Origin: Trebonia sp963777905
GTDB lineage: Bacteria > Actinomycetota > Actinomycetes > Streptosporangiales > Streptosporangiaceae
Length of the DNA: 64,000 nucleotides
Reading direction: 5' to 3'
NCBI GenBank assembly: GCA_963777905.1
Contig: CAVZSM010000023.1
Coordinates: 19,730-83,729, forward strand
The notes beneath the pieces are model-generated. The model was not told the origin of the DNA and did no database searches. It was given only the letters and a program-made list of their open reading frames with translations. Position 1 is the stretch's first letter. Every line of letters begins with the position of its first letter. Below are positions 48,579 to 56,631 of the stretch, piece after piece. A program made the position numbers and the translations under genes.

Positions 48579-49597
48579 CGGTCGGCGGCGACCAGCGTGC
48601 CGCCGGCGGAGCCGGCCGCGGCGCCGTCGCCGGCGGTGCGCCGCCGCCACCGCCACCGGGGCCGCGGCGCGGGCGCTGGCGGCGCGAGCGGCGGCGGGGT
48701 CACGTGCAGCACCCAGAAGCCTGCCGTCGGCAGCTCATCGGCCCATTCGCTCGGCAGGAGCGTCCCGTCGGGCGGCCCCAGCGCCCCGATGGCCGCGGCT
48801 TGCAGCAGGGACACGTTCTCGCGGTGCGCGCACACCACCGCGGGCTCGCCCGCGCCGATGGTCTCGGCGATGAGGGCCGCGGAGGCGGCCGGGTCCGTTC
48901 CTGATGACCGGACCTGCAGCGCCTGCTCTGCCCGCACCAGCGCGCCGGTCAGTTCCGCGTACGGGCCGACGCTGTCCAGGCAGCGGGTGGCCGCGGAGCT
49001 GATCACCCGGGCGTGCGGGGCGAAGGCCGCGAGCAGCGGCGCGAGCAGCTTCGCCTGGGCACGGCCGGTGCTGTCCAGCGGCCGCTCGCCGTCGTCGCCC
49101 TTCCACTTCGAGCGGGGCACCGCCGTGGCGTGCCGCACCAGGATGAGCGGTACCGTGTCGACAGGCCGGCTGGCGAAGTCGCCGAGCACGCGCACGTCGT
49201 GCTCATAGCTGGCCAGCTCGCCGGCTTGCGGCCGGACGGCCCAGGTCACCTCGTCGACCTCGTCGTTCGGCACCGCCGCCTCGTCCACGCCGGAGACCCT
49301 GGCCGCCCACCAGTGCACCCGCTTGGGCCGGCCGCCCACCTGGTACCGCACCGAGGTCAGCCGGCGGCCGAGGATCAGCCGCGCGCCGCCCTCTTCGAAG
49401 ACCTCACGGACCGCGGTGAGCGGCAGCGGCTCGCCAGGCTCTGTCTTGCCCTTGGGCAGCGACCAGTCGTCGTACTTCTTGCGGTGCACGAGCAGTACTT
49501 CGGGCTCGCCCCCGTCTCGGCCCGGCCGCCAGGCGACCGCGCCAGCCGCCAGGATCAGCTTGCTATCCTTGCTGTCAGGCGGCTTATTGTTAGCCAT
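48557..49597 (-). CDS. mutT1: MutT1-like Nudix hydrolase fused to a histidine phosphatase domain
   Basis: A 346-residue two-domain protein. The Nudix box is GKTEPGEPLPLTAVREVFEE (about residues 50-69). A SixA/phosphoglycerate-mutase-like domain starts at LVRHATAVP (RHG-type His, about residue 153). Mycobacterial MutT1 with the same architecture removes 8-oxo-dGTP and diadenosine polyphosphates, and lies next to ppk1 as here. The C-terminus is Pro/Arg-rich. The start lies 8 nt inside the ppk1 3' end, so the two are translationally coupled. Confidence 0.9.
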   Translation of the reverse strand: MANNKPPDSKDSKLILAAGAVAWRPGRDGGEPEVLLVHRKKYDDWSLPKGKTEPGEPLPLTAVREVFEEGGARLILGRRLTSVRYQVGGRPKRVHWWAARVSGVDEAAVPNDEVDEVTWAVRPQAGELASYEHDVRVLGDFASRPVDTVPLILVRHATAVPRSKWKGDDGERPLDSTGRAQAKLLAPLLAAFAPHARVISSAATRCLDSVGPYAELTGALVRAEQALQVRSSGTDPAASAALIAETIGAGEPAVVCAHRENVSLLQAAAIGALGPPDGTLLPSEWADELPTAGFWVLHVTPPPLAPPAPAPRPRWRWRRRTAGDGAAAGSAGGTLVAADRYDLSDA

Positions 49598-51875
49598 CAG
49601 CGCTGCGACCTCGGCTTTTTTCTCTGATCAGGGTCTCCTGCACATCGCGCAGCGGCTGGCCGCCGGCGTCCCGCGCGTGCCTGGTCCAGTCGCCATCGCT
49701 GTCCAGCCACCACGAGGACGTTCCCTCGTCCATGCCCTGGGCGATGAGCCAGCGCAGCCGGGCGCAATGCGCGGGGTCGCCCACCCGGACCAGGGCCTCG
49801 ACCCGGCGGTCCAGATTGCGGTGCATCATGTCCGCGCTGCCGATCCACACCTCGTTGCCCGCCTCCGGATCCTCCCCTGGCTGCGGGTCAGGATCCGGCT
49901 CGCCGGTGCCGAACGCGTAGATGCGCGAGTGCTCGAGGAACCTGCCCAGGATGCTGCGCACCCTGATGGTATCGGACAAACCAGGCACACCGGGTCGAAG
50001 CGCGCACATCCCCCGGACCCACAGGTCGACAGTCACGCCGGCCTGCGCGGCCCGGTACAGCGCGTCGATCACCATCTCGTCGACGAGCGCGTTGCACTTG
50101 AACGCGATCTTCGCCGGCTTGCCGGCCCTGGCCCGCGCCGCCTGCCGCCCGATCCTGCCCACGATGCCGGCCCGCAGCGCCTCGGGCGCGACGAGCAGCC
50201 GCCGGTAGCCGATCCTCCTGCTGTAGCCGGTGAGGTGGTTGAACAGGTCGGTGACGTCCTCGCCCACCTCCCGGTTGGCGGTGAGCAGGCCGTAGTCCTC
50301 ATACAGCCGGGCGGTCGCCGGATGGTAGTTGCCGGTGCCGATGTGGCAGTACCGCTTGAGCGAGCCGTCCGTTTCCTCGCGGACGATCAGCATGACCTTG
50401 GCGTGCGTCTTCATCCCGACGAAGCCGTAGACGACGTGACAGCCGGCTTCCTCGAGCTTGCGCGCCCAGATGATGTTGGCGCGCTCGTCGAACCGGGCCT
50501 TGATCTCGACCACCACCACGACCTGCTTGCCGGCCTCGGCCGCGTCGATGAGCGCGTCCACGATCGGCGACTCTTCGCCGGTCCGGTACAGCGTCTGCTT
50601 GATGGCCAGCACCCGCGGGTCGGCGGCGGCCTCCTCGACCAGCCGTTCCACGGTCGTGGTGAACGAGTCGTAGGGATGGTGCACGAGCACGTCGCGCTCG
50701 TTGAGCGTGGCGAAGATGCTCACGTCGGCCGGCACCGCCTTCGTCGAGGGGACGAACGCGGGATAGCGCAGCTGACCGATCGGCAGGTCGGCGATCACGT
50801 CCAGGCCCGCCAGGTCGAGCGGGCCGTTGACCTTGAAGATGGCGTCCTCGTCGACGCTGAGCTCCTTCGCCAGCCGGCAGAGCACGTCGTCGGCCATGTC
50901 CGCCTCGACCTCGAGGCGGACCGCCGGCTCGAATCGCCGCTTGGCGAGCTCGCGCTCCATGGCCTGCAGCAGGTTCTCCGTGAGGTCCTCGTCAACCTCG
51001 AGGTCGCGGACCCTGGTCACCCGGAACACGTAGTGCTCGACGATGTCCATGCCGGCGAACAGGTCGTCCAGGTGCGCCGCGATCACGTCCTCGATCGGCA
51101 CGAACCGGCGCGCGGTGACGTTGAGGAAACGCGGCAGGTTCGGCGGGACCTTGACCCGCGCGAACATGGTGGCGCCGGTGCCCGGCTCGGCGAGCATGAC
51201 GGCCAGGTTGAGGGACAGGCCGGAGATGAAGGGGAACGGGTGCGCCGGGTCGACCACCAGCGGGGTGAGGACCGGGTAGATCCGGTCCCTGAACAGCCGC
51301 GTCAGGTCGTCGCGCTCCCGCTCCTCCAGCTCCTTCCAGCGCAGGATCTCGATGTCGTGCCTCGCCAGTTCCGGCTGCACCCGGTCGGTGAAGACGGCCG
51401 ACTGCCGTTCGGTGAGCTCGGCGGCGCCCCTGAGGGTGTTCTTCAGCACCTGGACGGGCAGCTGGCCGTCGGCGCCCTCCACGGGGAAGCCCGCGACCAT
51501 CCGGCGGGTCAGGCCGGCCACCCGGACCATGAAGAACTCGTCCAGGTTAGAGGCGAAGATGGCGAGGAACCGCACCCGTTCGAGCAGCGGCGTCTCGTCG
51601 CTCTCAGCCAGCTCGAGGACCCGCTGGTTGAACTTGACCCAGCTTTGCTCCCGGTCCAGGTACCGGTCGGCGGGCAGCGCCGCACCGGTGGTGCCGTCCG
51701 CGAGCAGGGCGCCGTCGCCCTCGTGCTGGTCCGCCGGCACCGGCGGCGCCTCGTCCTGACGCGTGGACATGTCTGAGATTTCCGATATCTCTGCGATTTC
51801 CGAATACTGGTCGTGAGGCTGGAGAGGCGAGTCGCCTAGGGCGATCCCGGGCTCGCTGACGCTCATGACTCCCAT
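49590..51875 (-). CDS. ppk1: Polyphosphate kinase 1
   Basis: A 761-residue enzyme that makes polyphosphate from ATP. The N-terminal domain starts at DRYLDREQSWVKFNQRVLEL and has FLAIFASNLDEFFMVRVAGL. The catalytic part shows HPYDSFTTTVERLV, ALIDAAEAGKQVVVVVEIKA and the phospho-His motif HIGTGNYHPATARLYEDYG. The first ~70 residues are an acidic, poorly conserved tail with repeated EIAEISEIS. ATG at 51875 is used; the ATG at 51866 is equally possible. Confidence 0.95.
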   Translation of the reverse strand: MGVMSVSEPGIALGDSPLQPHDQYSEIAEISEISDMSTRQDEAPPVPADQHEGDGALLADGTTGAALPADRYLDREQSWVKFNQRVLELAESDETPLLERVRFLAIFASNLDEFFMVRVAGLTRRMVAGFPVEGADGQLPVQVLKNTLRGAAELTERQSAVFTDRVQPELARHDIEILRWKELEERERDDLTRLFRDRIYPVLTPLVVDPAHPFPFISGLSLNLAVMLAEPGTGATMFARVKVPPNLPRFLNVTARRFVPIEDVIAAHLDDLFAGMDIVEHYVFRVTRVRDLEVDEDLTENLLQAMERELAKRRFEPAVRLEVEADMADDVLCRLAKELSVDEDAIFKVNGPLDLAGLDVIADLPIGQLRYPAFVPSTKAVPADVSIFATLNERDVLVHHPYDSFTTTVERLVEEAAADPRVLAIKQTLYRTGEESPIVDALIDAAEAGKQVVVVVEIKARFDERANIIWARKLEEAGCHVVYGFVGMKTHAKVMLIVREETDGSLKRYCHIGTGNYHPATARLYEDYGLLTANREVGEDVTDLFNHLTGYSRRIGYRRLLVAPEALRAGIVGRIGRQAARARAGKPAKIAFKCNALVDEMVIDALYRAAQAGVTVDLWVRGMCALRPGVPGLSDTIRVRSILGRFLEHSRIYAFGTGEPDPDPQPGEDPEAGNEVWIGSADMMHRNLDRRVEALVRVGDPAHCARLRWLIAQGMDEGTSSWWLDSDGDWTRHARDAGGQPLRDVQETLIREKSRGRSADG

Positions 51876-51933
51876 TGTCCCCTGCCCTGCCAGGAACGAA
51901 TCGGCCGCCCGCCCGAGTATCCGCCCGGTGCCG

Positions 51934-52674
51934 CTATCTGGTCAGGCCGGACGCCAGCACCGGCTCGCCCGTGACGCCCGCCGCAGGGGTGCCCGCGGCG
52001 CGGTGGTTTTTCCGCAGCTCGATGCGCGCCGCGCGGGAGCGGATCCGCGGCCGGCTGGCCGGCTGGGCGAAGGAGTCCAGCTTCCCGGCCGCCGGGTACG
52101 GCTGGATGGCCCTGACGCGCAGGAAGACCGGCGCCCGCGGGCCCGCGGCGGAACACGCCACCAGGCTGTGCCTGATGAAGCGGGCAGCCGACTCTCCTGG
52201 CGGGGTAACGCGCAGTCCCGTCGCGAGGACCGCCCGGCAGCCGCCGGCGGACGCCGAGGCCGAGGCGGCGGAGGTGATCACGGCCGCCCGGGCGGTCTCG
52301 CCCGGCGCGAGCACGACGCGGTGCGCGGTCGTCGTGGTGTCCGCGGCCGCCGCGTTGCCGACCTGGCCGCCGCTCCCCAGGTACGCCGCCACCGCGGGGT
52401 AACCGCGGAGCTCGCACTTCACGTCTGAGACGTTGGTGAAGTCCAGTGCGTAGCTGGTCAGTCCCTGGCGGACCCCGGTGGCCGCGGCCGCGACCGCGCC
52501 CAGCGAAACGCGCAGGCCGGACGCGGCACAGCGCGGCGCGGCGTCATGGCTCCTGGCCGATGTCAGCGCCGCGTGCATCGGCGCTCCCCGGGTAAGGGTC
52601 ACCGCCAGCGCGGCAGTAGCCCCGAACGCCACGACGGCGGCGACGCGCCAGCCGAGGCGGGCAGCTGCCCTCAT
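51934..52674 (-). CDS. DUF4232 exported protein
   Basis: A 246-residue protein with an N-terminal export or anchor helix (about residues 9-28, VAAVVAFGATAALAVTL). The DUF4232 domain follows: CAASGLRVSLGA, GLTSYALDFTNVSDVKCELRGYPAV and VVLAPGETARAAVI. A conserved Cys pair probably forms a disulfide, which fits an extracytoplasmic place. The C-terminal ~50 residues are basic and poorly conserved. Function unknown. Separate from ppk1 by 58 nt. Confidence 0.82.
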   Translation of the reverse strand: MRAAARLGWRVAAVVAFGATAALAVTLTRGAPMHAALTSARSHDAAPRCAASGLRVSLGAVAAAATGVRQGLTSYALDFTNVSDVKCELRGYPAVAAYLGSGGQVGNAAAADTTTTAHRVVLAPGETARAAVITSAASASASAGGCRAVLATGLRVTPPGESAARFIRHSLVACSAAGPRAPVFLRVRAIQPYPAAGKLDSFAQPASRPRIRSRAARIELRKNHRAAGTPAAGVTGEPVLASGLTR

Positions 52675-52865
52675 GGAGCCCCCTTTTTGGACAATCGGCG
52701 CGTAACCACCATCTTTATCCGGTTACCCCCGATCTGCCTAGGGCCGCCGGCCGCCTATCTGGCCTTGTGTCCGCGGGCAGCCGCGCGCCGAGCGTATGAT
52801 CGTCTCGTTCCCGCCTGTCAGGTCGCGTGCCGACGCGTTCGGCTATGCGTGGTAGCGAGATTGTC

Positions 52866-52877
52866 TATAATTTCTAT
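52866..52877 (+). promoter_or_regulatory. Perfect TATAAT -10 hexamer with a leaderless start
   Basis: TATAAT (52866-52871) is followed by 6 nt and then the ATG at 52878, with no ribosome-binding site. This spacing puts the transcription start at or next to the start codon. No convincing -35 is visible. Confidence 0.65.
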
Positions 52878-53795
52878 ATGAAAAATTGCGATAATGACGT
52901 GCTTCTTCCCCGGCCAGGCAACGCGGTCCTCGCGATAGTCGCGCCCGGGTCAGGTCCCGGGTACTGGGCCGGCGGCCCCTCGGCGGTCGTCGCCGACAAC
53001 GGCGTTTACCTCGCCTACCGGCTGCGCCGCCCGCTGGGCGCCGGCCGCGGCTACGCGGTGGCGATCGCCTTCGCGCGGGACGGGGTGAACTTCGGCGCGC
53101 CGGTCGCGGTGATCACCAAGGAAGAGATGGGCACCGAGTCGCTGGAGCGCCCGGAGCTCGTCCGGCTGCCCGGCGGCCGCTGGCGGCTGTACCTGAGCTG
53201 CGCCACCACCGGCACCAAGCACTGGCGGGTCGAGGTCACCGAGGCGGACAGCCCTGCGGAGTTCGATGCCAGGCGGCGCGAGGTCGTGCTCCCTGGTGAC
53301 GTCACCAAGCGGGCGGTGAAGGACCCGGTGATCCAGCGTCGCGACGACGGCCGGTGGCACATGTGGGCGACCATCCACCCGCTCGCCGACCCGCTGGAAA
53401 CTGACCAGATGACGACCGAGTACGCGACGAGCCAGGACGGGCTCGACTGGACCTGGCAGGGCACCGCGCTGTCCGGCAGGCCCGGAGAGTGGGACTCGCG
53501 CGGCACCCGGGTCGCCGCGGTGCGGTTCGACGGGCACTCGGTCACGGCGTACTACGACGGCCGGGCGAGCGCGGCGGAGAACTACGAGGAACGGACAGGC
53601 GTCGCCGCCGGGAGCGACCCGGTCGCGCTGATCGCGACGTCGGCGCCGGGCGCCGGGCCCGCCGCCTCCTCGCCGTACCGCGGCGGCGGGCTGCGCTACC
53701 TGGACTTCGTGGACCTGCCCGGCGGGCGGACCCGGCTGTACTACGAGATGACCCAGCCGGACGGCTCGCACGCGCTGGTCACCGAACTGCGCTGA
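52878..53795 (+). CDS. GH43/GH32-like five-bladed beta-propeller protein
   Basis: A 305-residue, probably cytoplasmic protein with the repeat pattern of glycosidase-type propellers: YWAGGPSAVVADNGVYLAYR, ESLERPELVRLPGGRWRLYL, VKDPVIQRRDDGRWHMWA, TEYATSQDGLDWTWQG and GGRTRLYYEMTQPDGSHAL. The acidic residues in ERPEL and KDPV sit where GH43/GH32 families place catalytic residues. No signal peptide. The start context (ATGAAAAATTGCGATAATG) is markedly AT-rich compared with its neighbours. The substrate is unknown. Confidence 0.75.
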   Translation: MKNCDNDVLLPRPGNAVLAIVAPGSGPGYWAGGPSAVVADNGVYLAYRLRRPLGAGRGYAVAIAFARDGVNFGAPVAVITKEEMGTESLERPELVRLPGGRWRLYLSCATTGTKHWRVEVTEADSPAEFDARRREVVLPGDVTKRAVKDPVIQRRDDGRWHMWATIHPLADPLETDQMTTEYATSQDGLDWTWQGTALSGRPGEWDSRGTRVAAVRFDGHSVTAYYDGRASAAENYEERTGVAAGSDPVALIATSAPGAGPAASSPYRGGGLRYLDFVDLPGGRTRLYYEMTQPDGSHALVTELR

Positions 53796-53827
53796 CCGCC
53801 GCGGTCGCCGCCCGTCCCGGACCGGGG

Positions 53828-54811
53828 CTAGCGGCGGCGGCCGTTCTTCGCCTGGCCCTGCCCCGCGGGCCGGGCGCCGACCATGCCGCCTGACCTCTCC
53901 CGCGGCGACAGCCAGTCGCCGAAGTCCTCGCCGAGCACCTTCTCGAGCAGCTTGATGTCGTCCTCGAACGTCGGCAGCAGCACCTGCCGCTGTTCCCAGC
54001 CGAGCGGCTGGCGTTCCCGCCGGCTGCGTTGCAGGAACCGCTCCAGCCGGTGCGTCGCCGCGGCCGCGGCGCTGCCGGGCAGCAGCCCGCCGGCCGCGAC
54101 GCCGACCCGCATGCCCAGCGCCGCGGCGCGATGGCCCAGGGTGTGCTCCGGGTGCGCGGTGACGTTCTCCCTGGGGATCTCGGTGAGCACCCCGGTCTCG
54201 GCGCCGAGGAAGGCGCAGATCCGGTCCAGCGTGGCGGCCGGCTCGTCGACGAGCAGCCGGTAGCGCAGCACGAGCACCTGCTCGCGCGGGAACAGCGAGA
54301 ACGCGTAGTCGAGCTGCGCGCCGTACTTGCCGAGCGCGGTGTAGTGCCAGAACGACGCCCATCCGGCCGCGATCCTGCGTTCTTCCTCCGCGCAGGCCTG
54401 GACGAAGTCCGGCTCGGGCTCCAGGCCCGCCGACCACAGGTGCGTCCAGTTGGAGTGCGCCCGCTCGACGGGATCGCGCAGGATCACGACGAGCCTGGCC
54501 GCGGGGATCAGGTCCCTGATGCGGCGCAGCGCGGCCCGGTCGTACAGGTACAGCGGCGTCGACTCGCCCCGCGGCACGCCCGGCGGGGCGGCGTCGAACA
54601 GCGCCTCGTACCTGTCGCGCTGCCAGACGTGCTCACGGTACGTGAGCACGTCTCCCGGGCCGCCCTTCGACGGCGGCGGGCCGTCGGTCAGGAAGAACTT
54701 CGGTTCCTTGATCGGCGACATGTACAGGCCCGGATGCCGGGACAGCGCCGCGTGCAGCGCGGTCGTCCCCGATTTAGGGACGCCAGCCACCAGGAAGTCA
54801 GGCAGTGCCAT
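53828..54811 (-). CDS. PAPS-dependent sulfotransferase
   Basis: A 327-residue sulfotransferase. The 5'-phosphosulfate-binding loop is VAGVPKSGTTALHAAL (about residues 8-23) and the 3'-phosphate-binding motif is RLVVILRDPVERAHSNW (about residues 107-123). It would move sulfate from PAPS to a lipid, sugar or small molecule. ATG at 54811 follows GAGGGGG and gives the family's usual opening; an upstream in-frame start is rejected. It is convergent with the propeller protein, 32 nt apart. Confidence 0.88.
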   Translation of the reverse strand: MALPDFLVAGVPKSGTTALHAALSRHPGLYMSPIKEPKFFLTDGPPPSKGGPGDVLTYREHVWQRDRYEALFDAAPPGVPRGESTPLYLYDRAALRRIRDLIPAARLVVILRDPVERAHSNWTHLWSAGLEPEPDFVQACAEEERRIAAGWASFWHYTALGKYGAQLDYAFSLFPREQVLVLRYRLLVDEPAATLDRICAFLGAETGVLTEIPRENVTAHPEHTLGHRAAALGMRVGVAAGGLLPGSAAAAATHRLERFLQRSRRERQPLGWEQRQVLLPTFEDDIKLLEKVLGEDFGDWLSPRERSGGMVGARPAGQGQAKNGRRR

Positions 54812-54854
54812 GTTCCCCCTCGTCCTCACGCCGCGGGTCAGGGCGGGCGGGTAA

Positions 54855-54883
54855 ATTAACAATATTTCTGATGATATTAATTG
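54855..54883 (-). promoter_or_regulatory. AT-rich inverted repeat upstream of the sulfotransferase gene
   Basis: AATTAACAATAT (54855-54866) faces ATATTAATT (54875-54883) around a short centre, in a ~30-nt block almost free of G/C. It lies 44-72 nt before the sulfotransferase ATG. Suits a promoter/operator or a site for an AT-binding silencer. Confidence 0.5.
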
Positions 54884-54936
54884 GGATCGTCCAGGGCGGT
54901 CAAACCCCTACCCCGCGGCCAGGCCCGTACGCATCC

Positions 54937-55536
54937 TCACCGGCCGGACCCGGTGAGGGCGGCCCTGAGGGCGTGCGCGGACTCCGCGAGCAACGGGCGC
55001 AGCGGCTCCAGCCCGGCCCGGCGCCCCCGCCGGTCGGGCACCCCGCGATCGCGGCACGCCCACGGGCAGCCGTACGCGCACGCCTGGTCCAGCGCGCCAG
55101 CCAGCCTGCCCACCGGGCATAGCAGCTGCGCGATTGCGGTCGCGTTCAGCCTGGGCAGTATCGCGTGCACCTGCGCGAGCAGGCCGGGGACGGCGCTGAA
55201 CAGCCGGGCGAGCTCGGCGGCCGGTCCCGCGCAGTCCTCACTTGCGCTGTTCCCACTTGCGCTGTCCTCACTTGCGCTGTTCCCACTTTCGTCGCCGGGG
55301 ATGACGGCGCCGACGGCGCCGAACCTGCCAAGGGTGCGGTCGACGGATTCGGCCAGGTCCACCGCGACGCGCACGAGGGGGTTGTCCGGGTACTTGCAGC
55401 AGGTGCCTAGCTCGAGGGCGGCGCACGCGTTCCGGCAGTCCGGGTGCAGCCACTGCGGTCGCAGCAGCCAGGCGATCTCGTCCTCGATGTCGTCGATGTC
55501 GTCGGTGCCGGTGTCGCCGAACTCGTCGTCGTGCAT
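54937..55536 (-). CDS. Cys-rich protein of unknown function
   Basis: A 199-residue protein I cannot assign. The N-terminus is highly acidic (FGDTGTDDIDDIEDEIAWL). Cysteines cluster at HPDCRNACAALELGTCCKYP (about residues 32-51) and near CPVGRLAGALDQACAYGCPW (about 140-160), which suggests metal or Fe-S binding. Between them is a repeated Ser/Gly/Asn/Glu linker from a 15-bp tandem repeat. ATG at 55536 with GAGGAG 8 nt away. Divergent from the ABM monooxygenase gene with a shared palindrome. Confidence 0.65.
   Translation of the reverse strand: MHDDEFGDTGTDDIDDIEDEIAWLLRPQWLHPDCRNACAALELGTCCKYPDNPLVRVAVDLAESVDRTLGRFGAVGAVIPGDESGNSASEDSASGNSASEDCAGPAAELARLFSAVPGLLAQVHAILPRLNATAIAQLLCPVGRLAGALDQACAYGCPWACRDRGVPDRRGRRAGLEPLRPLLAESAHALRAALTGSGR
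55239..55290. repeat. 15-bp tandem repeat in the Cys-rich protein gene
   Basis: Three near-identical units of CACTTGCGCTGTTCC (55239-55283) are followed by a partial fourth. They encode the Asn-Ser-Ala-Ser-Glu linker and make alternating units identical at 30-bp spacing. Confidence 0.8.
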
Positions 55537-55556
55537 GACAGACTCCTCAATCGATC

Positions 55557-55568
55557 GAACGTACGTTC
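55557..55568. promoter_or_regulatory. Palindrome in the Cys-rich protein/ABM divergent region
   Basis: GAACGTACGTTC is a perfect 12-bp palindrome, followed 5 nt later by another CCGTACG half. It is placed between the two divergent starts, 21 nt from the Cys-rich protein ATG. Fits a small dimeric repressor; no regulator gene is adjacent. Confidence 0.45.
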
Positions 55569-55624
55569 TAACCGTACGATGAGGGTCTGACAAAACGGCG
55601 CCGCCGAGACCGGCAGGAGGACTG

Positions 55625-55957
55625 ATGATCTTCATCACGGCCAAGTTCAAGATCCGGCCCGAGGACGCCGACCGATGGCCGCAGATCGCCGCCGAGTTCA
55701 CCGAGGCGACGCGGAACGAGCCGGGCTGCCTGTGGTTCGACTGGTCCCGCAGCGTCGCCGACCCGGACGAGTACGTCCTGGTGGAGGCCTTCAGGGACGG
55801 CGAGGCCGGCGGGGCGCACGTCAACTCCGCGCACTTCAAGAAGGCGCAGCAGGACCTGCCGCCGCACCTGGCGCATACCCCGCGGATCGTCAACTTCACG
55901 ATCCCGCAGGACGACTGGTCCCTGCTCGGCGAGATGGCCGTCCCAGGCGAGGGCTAG
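55625..55957 (+). CDS. Antibiotic biosynthesis monooxygenase (ABM)-domain protein
   Basis: A 110-residue dimeric alpha/beta-barrel protein of the ABM/YgiN type. Opening IFITAKFKIRPEDADRWPQI, core EPGCLWFDWSRSVADPDEYV and AHVNSAHFKKAQQDL are characteristic. These cofactor-free proteins oxidise quinols or polyketides or detoxify reactive ring compounds. GCAGGAGGACTG just before the ATG is a strong ribosome-binding site. Its stop overlaps the convergent response regulator stop by 4 nt. Confidence 0.86.
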   Translation: MIFITAKFKIRPEDADRWPQIAAEFTEATRNEPGCLWFDWSRSVADPDEYVLVEAFRDGEAGGAHVNSAHFKKAQQDLPPHLAHTPRIVNFTIPQDDWSLLGEMAVPGEG

Positions 55958-56631
55958 CGGCGGTCGGGGTTGTCGCGAGGTTCCGGGGTCAGCAGGCCGC
56001 GGTTGAACGCCTCGGCGACCGCGGCGGCGCGGTCGCCGACGCCGAGCTTGCCGTAGATGTGGATCAGGTGGCTCTTGACGGTGGCCTCGCTGATGAACAG
56101 CCGGGCGGCCGCCTCGCGGTTGGTGCTGCCCGCGGCGACCAGCTCGAGGACCTCGAGCTCCCGCTGGCTGAGCGGTTCCTGGCCTGGCGAGCGGACCCGG
56201 CTCAGCAGCCGCGCCGCGACCGTGGGCGCGAGCACCGACTCGCCGTGCGCGGCCGCCCGCACCGCGCGGAGCAGCTCACCGCTGGGCGCGTCCTTGAGCA
56301 GGTAGCCGGTGGCGCCCGCCTCGACGGCGGGCAGCACGTAGCTGTCGGTGTCGTAGGTGGTCAGCACCAGGACGCGCGCGGCGACACCGCGCTTGGCCAG
56401 TTCCTCGATGGCGGTCACCCCGTCCATCACCGGCATCCGCAGGTCCATCAGGACCACGTCCGGGCGCAGCGCCTGGGCGAGCCGCACCGCCTCGGCGCCG
56501 TCGGCGGCCTCGCCGACGACCTCGAACTCGGGGCCGGGGCCGAACGCGCCGCGCAGCCCGTCCCTGACGACCGGATGGTCGTCCACGATCAGCACCCGGA
56601 TCGGCGCCCCGTCCGGCGCGTGGTAGCTCAT
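55954..56631 (-). CDS. NarL/LuxR-type response regulator
   Basis: A 225-residue regulator. The receiver domain has IRVLIVDDHPVVRDGLRGAF, phospho-acceptor Asp in VVLMDLRMPVMDG (about residue 63) and Lys in YLLKDAPSGEL. The LuxR helix-turn-helix is LSQRELEVLELVAAGSTNRE followed by SEATVKSHLIHIYGKLGV. ATGA overlap with the kinase gene. Last gene of an ATPase-permease-kinase-regulator operon. Confidence 0.93.
   Translation of the reverse strand: MSYHAPDGAPIRVLIVDDHPVVRDGLRGAFGPGPEFEVVGEAADGAEAVRLAQALRPDVVLMDLRMPVMDGVTAIEELAKRGVAARVLVLTTYDTDSYVLPAVEAGATGYLLKDAPSGELLRAVRAAAHGESVLAPTVAARLLSRVRSPGQEPLSQRELEVLELVAAGSTNREAAARLFISEATVKSHLIHIYGKLGVGDRAAAVAEAFNRGLLTPEPRDNPDRR

Noticed and set aside
55239..55290. 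Possible iteron array or origin element
   Set aside because: The 15-bp units keep the reading frame of a protein linker and there is no AT-rich or replication gene context.
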